Positions 8,980-20,035 of a DNA stretch of 53,680 bases are shown here, in pieces. Position numbers and translations under genes: made by a program. Numbering within the stretch: position 1 is the stretch's first letter; every line of letters begins with the position of its first letter. Under the pieces are notes generated by a model. That model did not search any database, was not told the DNA's origin, and saw only the letters and a program-made list of their open reading frames with translations. Location of the stretch: the NCBI GenBank assembly GCA_947454305.1, contig CANGJE010000007.1, positions 1 through 53,680 on the forward strand. The letters run 5' to 3'. The stretch is from Oxalobacteraceae bacterium (lineage in GTDB: Bacteria > Pseudomonadota > Gammaproteobacteria > Burkholderiales > Burkholderiaceae_D).

Positions 8980-10443
8980 TTAGCGTGGCAAAACCGAAGA
9001 ACCCATCAAGAATTCATCCACTGCCCGCGCACATTGTCGACCTTCACGTATGGCCCATACTACCAGCGACTGGCCGCGACGCATGTCGCCAGCTGCAAAC
9101 ACTTTCGGCACCGATGTCTGGTAGCAGCCATCACCATCAGTCGTCGCCTTGGCATTGCCACGAGCATCTTTATCTACGCCAAACGCTTCCAACACAGAAT
9201 TCACCGGCGAAACAAAACCCATAGCCAGCAACACCAGATCAGCTTTGAGTTCAAATTCGGAACCGGCAACTTCAACCATCTTTCCATCTTTCCACTCAAC
9301 ACGCGCAGCGATGAGTTTCTCAACCTTGCCGTTCTTACCCTCAAGACGCTTAGTGGCTACCGCCCAATCACGTTCGCAACCTTCTTCGTGCGAAGACGAA
9401 GTACGCAACTTCGTTGGCCAGTAAGGCCACACCAGTGGCTTGTTTTCGACCTCCGGTGGTTGCGGCAAAAGTTCAAACTGGGTCACTGAGGCAGCGCCAT
9501 GACGATTTGATGTACCCACACAATCGGAACCGGTATCACCACCACCAATCACCACCACGTGTTTACCCGTGGCCATCAATTGATCCTTGAGCTTATCACC
9601 GGCGTTCACGCGATTTTGTTGAGGTAAAAATTCCATCGCATAATGCACGCCACTTAATTCACGGCCAGGCACTGGCAAGTCACGCGGCCACTCAGCGCCA
9701 CCGGCGACGATGACAGCATCAAACTCTTTATTTAGCTGTTCAGGCGAAATCGTTTCTTTCGATAAGCTCAGTATCTCTTTCGGAAAATCTTTGCCTACAA
9801 AGACGCTTGTCCGAAACTTCACACCCTCGGCCTGCATTTGCTCTACACGACGATCGATGTGAGATTTCTCCATTTTGAAATCGGGAATGCCATAGCGCAG
9901 CAAACCACCAACACGATCGTTCTTCTCAAACACCGTGACGTCATGTCCAACCCGCGCTAGCTGTTGAGCAGCAGCCATACCTGCTGGGCCAGAACCAATA
10001 ATCGCTATTTTTTTCCCAGTCTTGCTGCTCGGAGGTTGTGGCACGACCCAACCATTTTCCCAGCCTTTATCAATAATAAAATGCTCGATCGATTTAATAC
10101 CTACCGGATCATCATTGATACCCAACGTACAGGCAGACTCACATGGAGCGGGACAAATACGACCGGTGAATTCCGGAAAATTATTCGTCGAATGTAAATT
10201 TTCTAACGCCTCAAGATAGCGGCCGTTAAAAACCAAATCATTCCAGTCCGGGATGATGTTATTGACAGGACATCCGTTGTTACAAAACGGAATGCCGCAA
10301 TCCATGCAGCGCGCTCCCTGAACTTTGGCATCGGCGTCCGACAGATGCATCATAAATTCTTTGTAATGCTTAGTGCGTGCCTGCGGCGCTTCGCTCGCCT
10401 CTTGAAGGCGCTGATATTCCATGAAGCCAGTAACTTTACCCAT
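8980..10443 (-). CDS. gltD: Glutamate synthase (NADPH) small subunit
   Basis: It passes electrons from NADPH through FAD and iron-sulfur clusters to GltB. The 487 residues have the standard layout. The N-terminal ferredoxin-like part has cysteines 46, 49, 54 and 58 ([14 protein letters not shown]), then 97, 101 and 105 (CPAPCESAC). An FAD-binding [14 protein letters not shown] motif begins near residue 152, and the NADPH-binding segment is [13 protein letters not shown]. It lies 60 bases after gltB in the same operon and is closed by a strong terminator. Confidence 0.96.
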   Translation of the reverse strand: MGKVTGFMEYQRLQEASEAPQARTKHYKEFMMHLSDADAKVQGARCMDCGIPFCNNGCPVNNIIPDWNDLVFNGRYLEALENLHSTNNFPEFTGRICPAPCESACTLGINDDPVGIKSIEHFIIDKGWENGWVVPQPPSSKTGKKIAIIGSGPAGMAAAQQLARVGHDVTVFEKNDRVGGLLRYGIPDFKMEKSHIDRRVEQMQAEGVKFRTSVFVGKDFPKEILSLSKETISPEQLNKEFDAVIVAGGAEWPRDLPVPGRELSGVHYAMEFLPQQNRVNAGDKLKDQLMATGKHVVVIGGGDTGSDCVGTSNRHGAASVTQFELLPQPPEVENKPLVWPYWPTKLRTSSSHEEGCERDWAVATKRLEGKNGKVEKLIAARVEWKDGKMVEVAGSEFELKADLVLLAMGFVSPVNSVLEAFGVDKDARGNAKATTDGDGCYQTSVPKVFAAGDMRRGQSLVVWAIREGRQCARAVDEFLMGSSVLPR

Positions 10444-10503
10444 GTTTGTTCTCTTTTCTTTTCTACGAATGTGACTGAGTTTGATCGTTTTATAACGTCA
10501 TTC

Positions 10504-13500
10504 TCAGGTGGTCACTTTTTCCTTAGCTTTGCCAGCCTTCGCCGCAAACATCTCACCCAAAGCACGTTTGTACTCAGTGGGGAAAACTTTGACGAATTTA
10601 GCGCGCGCATTATTCCAATCGTCCAGCAAGATGCGTGCACGCGTACTGCCTGTGTGTTTGAAATGGCGCTCAATTAATCCCTTGAGAATGACTTCATCTG
10701 TTTGTCTCTCGCCATTCCGACTTAAGCTGTGCCAGCTGGAAGGATTAATGGTTGATTCTTGCTCAGCTGCCGAGAGCACTGGATCAAGCGCCACCATCGC
10801 GAGATTACATTTCTGCGCGAAGCTGCCGTCTTCATCAAACACATACGCCAAGCCGCCGGACATACCTGCAGCAAAGTTACGACCCGTTTCACCTAATACG
10901 ACCACGGTGCCACCTGTCATGTATTCACAACCATGATCACCGGTGCCCTCAACCACCGTTACAGCGCCTGAGTTACGCACTGCAAAACGTTCACCTGCGA
11001 CACCATTAAAAAAGGCTTCTCCAGCGATCGCACCGTACAACACCGTGTTACCGATGATGATGTTGTCGACTGCTCTGCCGCGGAACTCTGTATTCGGGCG
11101 TACGATAATCCGTCCACCCGAGAGCCCTTTACCAACATAGTCATTACCCTCGCCGACTAAATCCAGCGTCACTCCATGCGCAAGAAACGCGCCGCATGAC
11201 TGACCTGCCGTGCCTTGCAATTGAATATGAATCGTATCGTCAGGCAAACCTTCATGACCATACTTCTTCGCGACCACACCAGAAAGCATCGCGCCGACCG
11301 TACGATTTAAATTCTTGACCGGCGAAATGAAGGACACTTTTTCACCGCGCTCAATCGCTGGCTTAGCCTGATCTATCAGTTTGTGATCCAGAGCCTTGCT
11401 CAAGCCGTGATCTTGCGTCAACACGTGATGACGCGGCTGGTCTGCGGAGACATTCGGTAAGAAGAAAATCTTGCTGAAATCTAAGCCCTTGGCCTTCCAG
11501 TGACTCACTGCACGCGACTTATCGAGAAGATCAGCACGACCTATCAAATCTTCAAACTTACGAATACCCAGCTGAGCCATAATTTGACGCGCCTCTTCCG
11601 CTACAAAGAAGAAGTAGTTCACGACATGCTCTGGCTTGCCTTGGAATTTTGCACGCAGCACTGGGTCTTGCGTAGCCACACCGACTGGGCACGTATTGAG
11701 GTGACATTTACGCATCATGATGCAACCTTCGACCACAAGCGGCGCCGTCGCAAAACCAAACTCATCAGCACCTAGCAAGCCACCAATGACAACATCGCGA
11801 CCTGTCTTGATCTGACCGTCAGTCTGCACACGAATACGACTACGCAATTGGTTCAACACCAGCGTCTGCTGAGTTTCAGCCAATCCTAATTCCCAAGGTG
11901 TACCGGCATGCTTAATCGATGACAATGGCGACGCACCGGTGCCACCATCATGACCCGCAATCACCACGTGATCTGCCTTGGCTTTTGCAACACCCGCAGC
12001 CACTGTACCCACACCCACTTCTGAAACTAGCTTGACGGAGATGTCAGCGGCAGGATTCACGTTTTTCAAATCATGAATAAGCTGCGCCAAATCTTCAATC
12101 GAATAAATATCGTGATGCGGCGGTGGCGAAATCAAACCCACACCAGGTACTGAGAAGCGCAGCTTGGCGATATAGTCAGACACCTTGTGTCCTGGCAACT
12201 GACCACCTTCACCTGGCTTAGCGCCTTGCGCCATTTTGATTTGAATTTGTTCAGCTGATGTTAAGTACTCTGCTGTTACACCGAAACGACCCGAGGCAAC
12301 TTGTTTAATTTTGGAGCGCAATGAATCGCCGTCTAATAATGGCAGATCCACTTCAACGCGCTCTTCTCCAATAATGGAAGCCAGCGTGTCGCCCTTCTTA
12401 ATCGGAATACCCCTTAACTCATTGCGATAACGATTTTCGTCTTCACCGCCTTCACCGGTATTCGATTTACCACCGATGCGATTCATCGCAATAGCCAGCG
12501 TGGCATGTGCTTCAGTAGAAATTGAACCGAGCGACATCGCGCCTGTTGCAAATCGCTTGACGATTTCTTTTGCTGACTCCACTTCATCCAGAGGAATCGC
12601 TTTTGAGGGATCGATCTTAAATTCAAACAACCCACGCAATGTCATGTGGCGCCTAGATTGATCATTAATGATCTGCGCGTACTCTTTGTAGGTGTTGAAA
12701 TTATTTGAGCGCGTCGAGTGCTGCAATTTAGCGATCGCATCGGGCGTCCACATATGGTCTTCACCACGCACTCGGAAAGCATATTCACCACCCGCATCCA
12801 GTGCATTTTGCAGTATGGGATCACTACCGAACGCCTGTTGATGCAAGCGCAGTGCCTCTTCAGCCACTTCAAAGACACCAATACCTTCGACATTCGATGC
12901 TGTGCCTTTGAAGTACTTGTCGACCAAACTTTTATTTAAGCCAATCGCTTCAAAAATTTGCGCGCCACAGTAAGACATGTACGTCGATATGCCCATTTTT
13001 GAAAATACTTTGAGCAATCCTTTACCTACCGCTTTTTGGAAGTTATAGATTGCTTTTTCAGGAGCGAGATCGCCAGGCAATCCTTTTGCCATGTCGGTCA
13101 GCGTATCCATCGCTAAGTAAGGATGTATCGCCTCAGCACCATAACCGGCGAGCAAAGCGAAATGATGGGTTTCGCGAGCCGAACCCGTCTCAACGACTAA
13201 ACCAGCCGAAGTACGCAACCCCTTACTCACCAAATGTTGATGAACTGCTGAGGTCGCTAGCAAGGCTGGAATGGCGACATTGTTTTTATCAACATGGCGG
13301 TCGGAGATAATCAAAATATTGTGGCCCGACTTAACTGCATCGACCGCTTGCGCACACAAGGATGCGAGTCGCGCCTCAACACCTTCTTTACCCCATGCAG
13401 CTGGATAACAAATATCCAGTTCAGATGAACGGAATTTGCCGCCTGTGAATTTGCTTATAGTACGCAGACGAGTAATGTCTTTGTAATCAAGAATCGGCTG

Positions 13501-15189
13501 CGACACTTCCAGTCGCATCGGTGGATTAATGTTGTTGGTATCGAGCAGATTCGGCTTAGGACCGATGAACGACACCAACGACATCACCATCGCTTCGCGT
13601 ATCGGATCGATAGGGGGATTTGTCACCTGCGCAAACAACTGCTTGAAATAATTAAACAGTGGTTTGTTTTTATTTGACATGACGGCCAATGGGGAATCAT
13701 TTCCCATTGAGCCCGTAGCCTCTTCTGCGTTAACCGCCATCGGCGACATCAAAAATTTAATGTCTTCTTGTGTGTAACCAAATGCTTGTTGACGATCGAG
13801 TAATGTCGCCGTTTCTTTACGCGACTCTGCTTCGACTTTTAGGTCGTCCAGTTTAATACGAACGGAATCAATCCATTGCTTGTAAGGCTTAGCGTTAGCG
13901 AAGGTGTCTTTGAGTTCTTTGTCATCAATGATGCGTCCTGCATCCAGATCGATCAAAAACATTTTGCCCGGTTGCAGACGCCATTTATTGATGATCTTCG
14001 ATTCGGGAATTGGCAAGACACCTGACTCAGAAGCCATCACCACCAAATCATCGTCCGTGACAATGTAACGAGCAGGACGCAAACCATTACGGTCTAGTGT
14101 TCCACCGATATGACGACCGTCAGTAAACGCCATAGCAGCGGGGCCATCCCATGGCTCCATCATCGCTGCATGGTATTCGTAAAACGCACGACGATTTTCA
14201 TCCATCAGCGTGTGGTTTTCCCAAGCCTCAGGAATCATCATCATCATGGCTTGCGCTATTGGGTAACCCGCCATCACCAATAATTCAAGCGCATTATCAA
14301 AGCATGCCGTATCCGATTGACCTTCATAAATCAATGGAAATAATTTTTGCAAATCTTCGTTCAATACAGCGGATTTCATCACGCCTTCGCGGGCACGCAT
14401 CCAATTGAAGTTTCCTTTAACGGTGTTGATCTCACCGTTGTGCGCGAGCAGACGATAGGGGTGAGCCAGCGGCCATTCAGGGAAGGTATTCGTAGAGAAG
14501 CGTTGATGCACCAAAGCCAACGCTGACACACAACGCGGATCTTGCAAATCTTTGTAATACACACCGACCTGATCAGCCAGTAACAAACCTTTGTAAACCA
14601 CGGTTCGAGCAGACATCGATGGCACAAAAAATTCTTTTCCATGCAAAAGATTCAATGCTTGAATGGCATGGCCTGACGATTTACGAATGACATAGAGTTT
14701 TCGCTCTAGTGCATCGGTCACCATGATGTCTTGACCGCGGCCAATAAAAATTTGGCGAATCACTGGCTCTTTGTCGCGCACAGTCGGAGACATTGGCATC
14801 TCACGATTGACCGGCACATCGCGCCAACCCAATACCACTTGCGCTTCAGCGTGAACCGCTCTTTCGATTTCCTGTTCGCATGCTATGCGCGATGCATTTT
14901 CTTTCGGAAGAAACACCATACCCACACCGTATTCACCGGGAGGTGGCAAGGTCACACCCTGCTTCGCCATTTCTTCGCGATAAAACTGATCAGGTAATTG
15001 AATCAATATGCCTGCGCCATCACCCATCAAAGGATCCGCGCCTACCGCGCCGCGATGGTCGAGGTTATGAAGAATTTTCAAGCCTTGCTCAACTATCGAG
15101 TGACTTTTCTGACCCTTGATATGAGCGATGAATCCGACACCGCAGGCGTCGTGTTCGTTAGTCGGATCGTATAAACCTTGGGCTTTCAT
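10504..15189 (-). CDS. gltB: Glutamate synthase (NADPH) large subunit
   Basis: It converts glutamine and 2-oxoglutarate into two glutamates. From the ATG at 15189 it is 1561 residues: an N-terminal class II glutaminase domain, a central domain, an FMN-binding synthase domain and a C-terminal beta-helix. The glutaminase nucleophile is C16 in [10 protein letters not shown], so the predicted propeptide is 15 residues. The 3Fe-4S ligands are C1156, C1162 and C1167 ([12 protein letters not shown]). The frame stays open to 15252, but a GGAG seven bases before 15189 and a promoter overlapping the longer version favour this start. Confidence 0.96.
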   Translation of the reverse strand: MKAQGLYDPTNEHDACGVGFIAHIKGQKSHSIVEQGLKILHNLDHRGAVGADPLMGDGAGILIQLPDQFYREEMAKQGVTLPPPGEYGVGMVFLPKENASRIACEQEIERAVHAEAQVVLGWRDVPVNREMPMSPTVRDKEPVIRQIFIGRGQDIMVTDALERKLYVIRKSSGHAIQALNLLHGKEFFVPSMSARTVVYKGLLLADQVGVYYKDLQDPRCVSALALVHQRFSTNTFPEWPLAHPYRLLAHNGEINTVKGNFNWMRAREGVMKSAVLNEDLQKLFPLIYEGQSDTACFDNALELLVMAGYPIAQAMMMMIPEAWENHTLMDENRRAFYEYHAAMMEPWDGPAAMAFTDGRHIGGTLDRNGLRPARYIVTDDDLVVMASESGVLPIPESKIINKWRLQPGKMFLIDLDAGRIIDDKELKDTFANAKPYKQWIDSVRIKLDDLKVEAESRKETATLLDRQQAFGYTQEDIKFLMSPMAVNAEEATGSMGNDSPLAVMSNKNKPLFNYFKQLFAQVTNPPIDPIREAMVMSLVSFIGPKPNLLDTNNINPPMRLEVSQPILDYKDITRLRTISKFTGGKFRSSELDICYPAAWGKEGVEARLASLCAQAVDAVKSGHNILIISDRHVDKNNVAIPALLATSAVHQHLVSKGLRTSAGLVVETGSARETHHFALLAGYGAEAIHPYLAMDTLTDMAKGLPGDLAPEKAIYNFQKAVGKGLLKVFSKMGISTYMSYCGAQIFEAIGLNKSLVDKYFKGTASNVEGIGVFEVAEEALRLHQQAFGSDPILQNALDAGGEYAFRVRGEDHMWTPDAIAKLQHSTRSNNFNTYKEYAQIINDQSRRHMTLRGLFEFKIDPSKAIPLDEVESAKEIVKRFATGAMSLGSISTEAHATLAIAMNRIGGKSNTGEGGEDENRYRNELRGIPIKKGDTLASIIGEERVEVDLPLLDGDSLRSKIKQVASGRFGVTAEYLTSAEQIQIKMAQGAKPGEGGQLPGHKVSDYIAKLRFSVPGVGLISPPPHHDIYSIEDLAQLIHDLKNVNPAADISVKLVSEVGVGTVAAGVAKAKADHVVIAGHDGGTGASPLSSIKHAGTPWELGLAETQQTLVLNQLRSRIRVQTDGQIKTGRDVVIGGLLGADEFGFATAPLVVEGCIMMRKCHLNTCPVGVATQDPVLRAKFQGKPEHVVNYFFFVAEEARQIMAQLGIRKFEDLIGRADLLDKSRAVSHWKAKGLDFSKIFFLPNVSADQPRHHVLTQDHGLSKALDHKLIDQAKPAIERGEKVSFISPVKNLNRTVGAMLSGVVAKKYGHEGLPDDTIHIQLQGTAGQSCGAFLAHGVTLDLVGEGNDYVGKGLSGGRIIVRPNTEFRGRAVDNIIIGNTVLYGAIAGEAFFNGVAGERFAVRNSGAVTVVEGTGDHGCEYMTGGTVVVLGETGRNFAAGMSGGLAYVFDEDGSFAQKCNLAMVALDPVLSAAEQESTINPSSWHSLSRNGERQTDEVILKGLIERHFKHTGSTRARILLDDWNNARAKFVKVFPTEYKRALGEMFAAKAGKAKEKVTT

Positions 15190-15223
15190 CGCGGGACTCC
15201 ACGGCATTAATAAAGAGCGTGAA

Positions 15224-15252
15224 AGGATAGTGCAACGCAATAAACAGAGCAA
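15224..15252 (-). promoter_or_regulatory. Candidate sigma-70 promoter for gltBD
   Basis: On the minus strand TTGCTC (15247-15252) and TATCCT (15224-15229) are separated by exactly 17 bases. The predicted start of transcription falls near 15217, about 28 bases before the chosen gltB ATG. It would put the in-frame upstream start at 15252 outside the transcript. Confidence 0.45.
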
Positions 15253-15262
15253 TGAAAAAAAT

Positions 15263-15329
15263 TAGGGTCGGATAGATTATTTCGAGCTGCGCCAGCACGA
15301 GGAAAATAAAATGGGGTCAGATTAAATTT
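15263..15329. repeat. Two related GGGTC-containing motifs next to the RAYT gene
   Basis: TAGGGTCGGATAGATTA at 15263-15279 resembles TGGGGTCAGATTAAATT at 15312-15328, matching at about 11 of 17 positions. The second, read on the other strand as AATTTAATCTGACCCCA, looks like motifs I have seen flanking genes of this transposase family. Only these two copies, both degenerate, were noticed, and neither forms a clear REP hairpin. The region between gltB and the RAYT stop (15190-15435) holds nothing else except the gltB promoter. Confidence 0.3.
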
Positions 15330-15435
15330 GGTGAGGGTTTTGCCCGAATTAATGCATGAGCAGCCGCCATTTGTCACCGCAAACCCACCTCAGCCCGGCT
15401 TGGAACTAAGTTACTCGCGTGGGCAGCACCCCGGT

Positions 15436-16140
15436 CTATGACCCTTCAGTAGCCGGCTGTTTGCGCGGGCGACCGCGCCGCGCCGGCTCTAACCGGCGAT
15501 CGGTTAATTTACCCAGTCGGCGACGAAACTCCTCGGAACCCAAAGGCCATGCCTTACGGGTCGCCGCTTCAATATCGGCGATCAGCTCAGCAGAACCCGA
15601 CGCTTGAGCCAGCTTTTGGTAAGCGGCCTCGCGCTCAAACGGTGTGTTTCCCAGCGCCCAGTAGGCGGGATGATCGGCCAACCAGACTTCGCGCCGCGCC
15701 CCAGAATGATGCGCGTAACTCGACCAGGTATAGGACTGTGGGTCGGAAACAATGCCGGCTACGACCGGCTGTTGCTCGATCAGTTGGGCGCACGCCAGAA
15801 AATAAGTATCGGCCTCCATCACGGTAGCGCGGAAACGACCTTCCCACAAATTACCGCTGCGACCGTGCCGCGCATTGAAATACGGAACGTAATGGCGGCC
15901 TATCGCCTGCATGAGCTTTCCCAGACCTTCAGCATCGCAAGGCGTCGCCATCAATTGAACACGACTCGGCATCAGCACATACGCATGAATTGCGACAGCC
16001 GATCTCTGCGCCGAGTCGCGCAGAGAGGAAAGAAAGTGTTGGCAATCAGCGTCGTCTAAAACGATGTGTTGATCGTTATTGCCGCGGGCGACAATGTGAT
16101 GAAGGTGGTTGGGCACCACCAGTCTGGGCAGGCGGGCCAT
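15436..16140 (-). CDS. RAYT-family transposase-like protein lacking catalytic residues
   Basis: A 234-residue member of the REP-associated tyrosine transposase (Y1/HUH) group. The fold is recognisable from LPRLVVPNHLHHIVARGNN, AIHAYVLMP, GRSGNLWEGRFRA and the C-terminal YAHHSGAR and ALGNTPFEREAAY segments. Active relatives have MPNHVHLL, with an HxH metal-binding pair. Here it reads MPSRVQLM, with R60 and Q62 in place of both histidines. The tyrosine expected in a YIELNPVRA-like segment is replaced by leucine 120 in AQLIEQQPVVAG. The frame is full length without stops. It could be a repurposed DNA-binding protein or an early pseudogene. Confidence 0.85.
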   Translation of the reverse strand: MARLPRLVVPNHLHHIVARGNNDQHIVLDDADCQHFLSSLRDSAQRSAVAIHAYVLMPSRVQLMATPCDAEGLGKLMQAIGRHYVPYFNARHGRSGNLWEGRFRATVMEADTYFLACAQLIEQQPVVAGIVSDPQSYTWSSYAHHSGARREVWLADHPAYWALGNTPFEREAAYQKLAQASGSAELIADIEAATRKAWPLGSEEFRRRLGKLTDRRLEPARRGRPRKQPATEGS

Positions 16141-16203
16141 AAAATTTCAACGGCAAATAGTTAGCACTATGAGCAACGTCAGACAGTTCAAACGCGCAAA
16201 CGT

Positions 16204-16677
16204 TTAGAACGGAATATCATCATCCATATCGCTCATGCTTGGCGCCTGTTTAGCTGGAGCCCGCGCACCGGCTGATCCAGTCTTCGCCGGGGCTGATCCG
16301 TAGCCAGCATCATCCATCGATGCATTGCCACCGCCCATACCCTGACGACTGCCCAGCATTTGCATGGTGTCCGCGATGATTTCTGTCGAATATTTTTCGA
16401 TTCCATCTTTGTCGGTCCACTTGCGCGTACGCAGTTTGCCCTCGACGTAGACCTGAGAGCCTTTTTTCAAATACTGCCCAGCGATTTCAGCCAGCTTGCC
16501 AAAAAATGCAATGCGATGCCATTCGGTCGCTTCTTTCTGCTCACCAGTGGCTTTGTCTTTCCACTTATCCGTGGTTGCCACAGCAATGTTTGTCATTGCA
16601 TCGCCACTAGGCATATAGCGTGTCTCAGGATCACGACCTAAATTGCCAACGATGATGACTTTATTGACCGACGCCAT
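16204..16677 (-). CDS. ssb: Single-stranded DNA-binding protein
   Basis: It coats single-stranded DNA during replication, repair and recombination. The 157 residues have an N-terminal OB fold of about 110 residues ([21 protein letters not shown] through [23 protein letters not shown]). A glycine- and alanine-rich linker follows, and the protein-interaction tail ends in DDDIPF. An AGGAG sits eight bases before the ATG. It is divergent from uvrA, a common arrangement, but the transporter gene often found between them in relatives is missing as an intact frame. Confidence 0.97.
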   Translation of the reverse strand: MASVNKVIIVGNLGRDPETRYMPSGDAMTNIAVATTDKWKDKATGEQKEATEWHRIAFFGKLAEIAGQYLKKGSQVYVEGKLRTRKWTDKDGIEKYSTEIIADTMQMLGSRQGMGGGNASMDDAGYGSAPAKTGSAGARAPAKQAPSMSDMDDDIPF

Positions 16678-16783
16678 AGCTTTCTCCTGTGATTGCGTTG
16701 ATTTCAGCGAGAGGGGGAACAGATAATCAGTGAGTGCTTGACTGATGCTTAATACACATCATGCAAACCTCGTAGAGAGGCAC

Positions 16784-16789
16784 ATTATA
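16784..16789 (-). promoter_or_regulatory. Candidate -10 element for ssb
   Basis: The minus strand reads TATAAT, giving a predicted leader of about 100 bases before the ssb ATG. No good -35 hexamer was seen. The leader begins with CCTC-loop-GAGG and contains GATG/CATC and CAGT/ACTG short pairings. Confidence 0.4.
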
Positions 16790-16827
16790 AGGCACGCCAC
16801 TAAAACAACGCGGCAGCTTAAGCGCAA

Positions 16828-16986
16828 TTAGTGAGTCACTAGCGCATTCAGCCACATACAGCCCAGTGAAAACATCGTCGAAATACCGAATATCGAAACA
16901 CTTGCACAAAACCTGATCACATTCACACAGCCAAGCTTTGCAAATGAAATAAACGCCCTAGACCCAGCATAAATAGCAAGCCGCAT
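16828..16986 (-). pseudogene. Possible remnant of a major facilitator transporter C terminus
   Basis: The 424 bases between ssb and uvrA hold no convincing gene. On the minus strand an open stretch ends at 16828. Its last 52 residues include IYAGSRAFISFA and SIFGISTMFSLGC, which can be laid against the last two helices of MFS permeases (patterns VYS-S-F--AF and FG--AVF-FCA----WL). In many Burkholderiales an MFS gene stands here, divergent from uvrA and upstream of ssb. The match is by eye, has gaps, and the start overlaps uvrA, so this is a hypothesis about decay, not a called gene. Confidence 0.25.
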
Positions 16987-17015
16987 AGAACTAGAAGCGA
17001 ACCATGAAAACCCGT

Positions 17016-17021
17016 TATAGT
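17016..17021 (+). promoter_or_regulatory. Candidate -10 element for uvrA
   Basis: TATAGT lies 80 bases before the uvrA ATG. No clear -35 hexamer is present. A nearly perfect 9+9 palindrome (17043-17061) follows it. Confidence 0.3.
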
Positions 17022-17042
17022 AGCAGGCTGACTCGCGCTCAT

Positions 17043-17061
17043 TTGTCAAAAATTTTGGCAA
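17043..17061. promoter_or_regulatory. Imperfect palindrome in the uvrA leader
   Basis: TTGTCAAAA and TTTTGGCAA surround a single A; eight of nine positions pair as DNA. It lies between the candidate -10 and the uvrA start, where an operator could act. It does not match the CTGT-N8-ACAG LexA box, and I saw no LexA box elsewhere in the gap. Confidence 0.3.
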
Positions 17062-17101
17062 AAAGACATTCACGCGAGAGTAAATCGATCTGGACATCCG
17101 C

Positions 17102-19972
17102 ATGGAAGAAATTCGTATTCGTGGTGCACGCACTCACAACCTGAAAAACATCAGTCTTGATCTGCCGCGTAACAAACTCATCGTTATCACAGGTTTATCC
17201 GGCTCGGGAAAATCGTCACTCGCCTTCGACACGCTATATGCCGAAGGCCAGCGTCGCTACGTAGAATCGTTGTCGGCATACGCGCGTCAATTTCTTCAGC
17301 TAATGGAAAAACCAGACGTCGATATGATCGAAGGATTGTCCCCGGCGATTTCGATAGAACAAAAAGCGACGTCACATAACCCGCGTTCTACAGTTGGTAC
17401 AGTCACCGAAATTCACGATTACCTGCGCTTGTTATTTGCGCGCGTGGGCACACCCTATTGCCCGGATCACCCAGAAAATCCGCTCGCTGCGCAATCGGTT
17501 TCGCAAATGGTGGACACGGCAATGGCCATGCCGGAAGACACCAAGCTAATGATCATGGCCCCCGTGGTAGCTAACCGCAAAGGTGAACACAGCGATTTAT
17601 TTCAAGCGATGCAGGCGCAGGGCTTTGTTCGCTTTCGTATTCAAAGCGGCACGTTGGCTGCAAAAATCTATGAAGTCGACGATCTGCCTAAGCTCAAAAA
17701 AACAGAAAAGCACACGATTGATGTCGTTATTGATCGCGTAAAAGTTCGCAGCGATGTTAAACAACGTCTCGCCGAGAGTTTTGAAACGGCGTTACGTATT
17801 GCGGAAGGTCGCGCTATCGCTTTAGAGATGGACACAGGTCACGAACATATTTTTTCAAATAAATTCGCGTGCCCCGTTTGCGGCTATTCATTGCAAGAAC
17901 TCGAACCCCGATTATTTTCATTCAACAACCCGATGGGTGCGTGCCCTGAATGTGATGGATTGGGACATATAGAATTTTTTGATCCAAAACGCATCGTCGC
18001 GTTTCCTAATCTTTCACTCGCGTCCGGCGCCGTCAAAGGCTGGGATAGACGCAATCAGTTTTATTTTCAAATGCTGTCGTCGTTAGCCAAGCACTATGAA
18101 TTTGATCTTGATTTGCCATTCGAACAGCTACCTGAAAAAGCGCAACAGGCTGTTTTATTTGGCTCAGGCAAAGAAAAAATTCCCTTCGCTTATGTTAACG
18201 AGCGCGGCCGCACCGTGATCAAAGAACATACTTTTGAAGGTGTCGTCCCCAATCTGCAACGCCGCTATCATGAAACAGATTCGATGGCGGTCAAAGAAGA
18301 GTTGGCAAAATTCATCAATGAAAAAGAATGCCCTGAATGTCATGGTGCACGCTTACGAGTTGAAGCGCGCTTTGTCAAAGTGGGCGAAGGTTCGCAGCAA
18401 CGCGCCATATTTCAGGTCGCTGAAATGCCGCTGCGGGATACATTAGATTTTTTTGAGAAGTTGAAATTACGCGGCGCAAAAAAAGAAATCGCTGACAGGA
18501 TCATCAAAGAAATTATCTCTCGCCTCAAATTTCTTAACAATGTCGGATTAGATTATTTATCACTGCACCGCAGTGCCGACACCTTATCGGGCGGCGAAGC
18601 GCAACGCATACGACTGGCATCGCAAATTGGTTCGGGTTTAACAGGCGTGATGTACGTTCTTGATGAACCCTCGATCGGTTTGCACCAGCGCGACAATGAT
18701 CGTCTGATCACCACTCTCAAACATTTACGTGATATTGGCAACACCGTGCTCGTCGTTGAACATGATGAAGATGCCATTCGTAGCGCTGATTACATTGTCG
18801 ACATGGGCATGGGCGCTGGCGTGCATGGTGGCGAGGTCGTAGCTCAGGGCGGCATTAGTGACATACTCAAAAATAAAAAATCCCTCACAGCTCAATACCT
18901 CAACGGCAATCTCGCTATTGAAGTACCTCAGCAGCGCACGATTGCTGACCGCAAAAAACTACTCGCTATCAACGGCGCCGAAGGAAACAACCTTAAGTCA
19001 GTGAATCTTGAAATACCTGTGGGTTTACTGACGTGCGTGACGGGTGTATCGGGTTCAGGTAAATCAACGCTGATTAACGACACGCTACATCATGTGCTGG
19101 CGCGCCATTTGTATGGCTCACAAGCAGAACCTGCGCCGCATGAAAGTGTTACAGGCCTCGAACATTTTGATAAAGTGATTTCAGTTGATCAGGCGCCTAT
19201 TGGTCGTACACCACGCTCAAATCCGGCGACGTATACGGGCCTATTCACACCTATCCGTGAATTATTTTCTACTGTTCCGCAAGCCAAAGAACGCGGCTAC
19301 TCCGCAGGCCGCTTCTCGTTTAACGTCAAAGGTGGTCGTTGCGAAGCTTGTCAAGGCGATGGCGTCATCAAAGTTGAAATGCACTTTTTACCGGACGTTT
19401 ACGTACCCTGCGATGTTTGTCACGGCAAACGCTACAACCGCGAGACGTTAGAAGTTCAGTACAAAGGGAAAAATATTTCTGAAGTACTGGGCATGACCGT
19501 CGAAGATGCTCATGTATTTTTCAAACCCGTTCCGCTGATTGCTCGCAAACTACAAACTTTGCTTGATGTCGGTCTGGGCTACATACGTTTAGGTCAGAGT
19601 GCCACCACGCTTTCGGGTGGCGAAGCGCAACGCGTCAAGCTGTCGCTGGAATTATCCAAACGCGATACGGGTCGCACGCTCTACATACTTGATGAACCCA
19701 CTACCGGCTTACATTTTCACGACATTGCTCTCTTGCTGAAAGTTATACATCGCTTGCGCGATCAAGGTAATACCCTGGTGACCATTGAACACAATCTGGA
19801 TGTCATCAAAACCGCGGATTGGATTATCGATCTCGGCCCTGAAGGCGGTGCCGGTGGCGGCCAAATCATCGCTTCAGGAACACCTGAGCAAGTAGCAAAA
19901 AATCCCGCTAGCGTGACTGGTAAATATCTTGCGCCTTTGCTCATCACCAAAAAAGAGAAAAAGCGCGCTTAA
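17102..19972 (+). CDS. uvrA: Excinuclease ABC subunit A
   Basis: The damage-recognition ATPase of nucleotide excision repair, 956 residues. Two ABC modules are visible: Walker [10 protein letters not shown] at about 31-39 with signature [16 protein letters not shown], and a second Walker [10 protein letters not shown] with [15 protein letters not shown] and [10 protein letters not shown]. Zinc-binding cysteine pairs occur as CPVCGY...CPECDG and CEACQG...CDVCHG. The C terminus is lysine-rich. The ribosome-binding site before the ATG is weak. A terminator hairpin follows the stop. Confidence 0.97.
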   Translation: MEEIRIRGARTHNLKNISLDLPRNKLIVITGLSGSGKSSLAFDTLYAEGQRRYVESLSAYARQFLQLMEKPDVDMIEGLSPAISIEQKATSHNPRSTVGTVTEIHDYLRLLFARVGTPYCPDHPENPLAAQSVSQMVDTAMAMPEDTKLMIMAPVVANRKGEHSDLFQAMQAQGFVRFRIQSGTLAAKIYEVDDLPKLKKTEKHTIDVVIDRVKVRSDVKQRLAESFETALRIAEGRAIALEMDTGHEHIFSNKFACPVCGYSLQELEPRLFSFNNPMGACPECDGLGHIEFFDPKRIVAFPNLSLASGAVKGWDRRNQFYFQMLSSLAKHYEFDLDLPFEQLPEKAQQAVLFGSGKEKIPFAYVNERGRTVIKEHTFEGVVPNLQRRYHETDSMAVKEELAKFINEKECPECHGARLRVEARFVKVGEGSQQRAIFQVAEMPLRDTLDFFEKLKLRGAKKEIADRIIKEIISRLKFLNNVGLDYLSLHRSADTLSGGEAQRIRLASQIGSGLTGVMYVLDEPSIGLHQRDNDRLITTLKHLRDIGNTVLVVEHDEDAIRSADYIVDMGMGAGVHGGEVVAQGGISDILKNKKSLTAQYLNGNLAIEVPQQRTIADRKKLLAINGAEGNNLKSVNLEIPVGLLTCVTGVSGSGKSTLINDTLHHVLARHLYGSQAEPAPHESVTGLEHFDKVISVDQAPIGRTPRSNPATYTGLFTPIRELFSTVPQAKERGYSAGRFSFNVKGGRCEACQGDGVIKVEMHFLPDVYVPCDVCHGKRYNRETLEVQYKGKNISEVLGMTVEDAHVFFKPVPLIARKLQTLLDVGLGYIRLGQSATTLSGGEAQRVKLSLELSKRDTGRTLYILDEPTTGLHFHDIALLLKVIHRLRDQGNTLVTIEHNLDVIKTADWIIDLGPEGGAGGGQIIASGTPEQVAKNPASVTGKYLAPLLITKKEKKRA

Positions 19973-19995
19973 CAAGAAACGCTGAACCTCACTCT

Positions 19996-20035
19996 GCACT
20001 GGCTTGAAGTTATTCGAGCTAGTGCATTTATTTTT
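19996..20035 (+). terminator. Intrinsic terminator after uvrA
   Basis: GCACTGGCT (19996-20004) pairs with AGCTAGTGC (20017-20025), with one G-T wobble in RNA and a 12-base loop, followed by ATTTATTTTT. It begins 24 bases after the uvrA stop, and its T-tract overlaps the stop codon of the convergent antiporter gene. Confidence 0.75.

Noticed and set aside
8944..9489. 181-codon open frame on the plus strand
   Set aside because: It lies wholly inside gltD on the other strand, with no family resemblance or ribosome-binding site; it is a reading-frame shadow.
16828..17133. 101-codon frame treated as an intact gene
   Set aside because: It overlaps the uvrA start on the opposite strand and has no ribosome-binding site; only its C-terminal part is considered, as a possible remnant.
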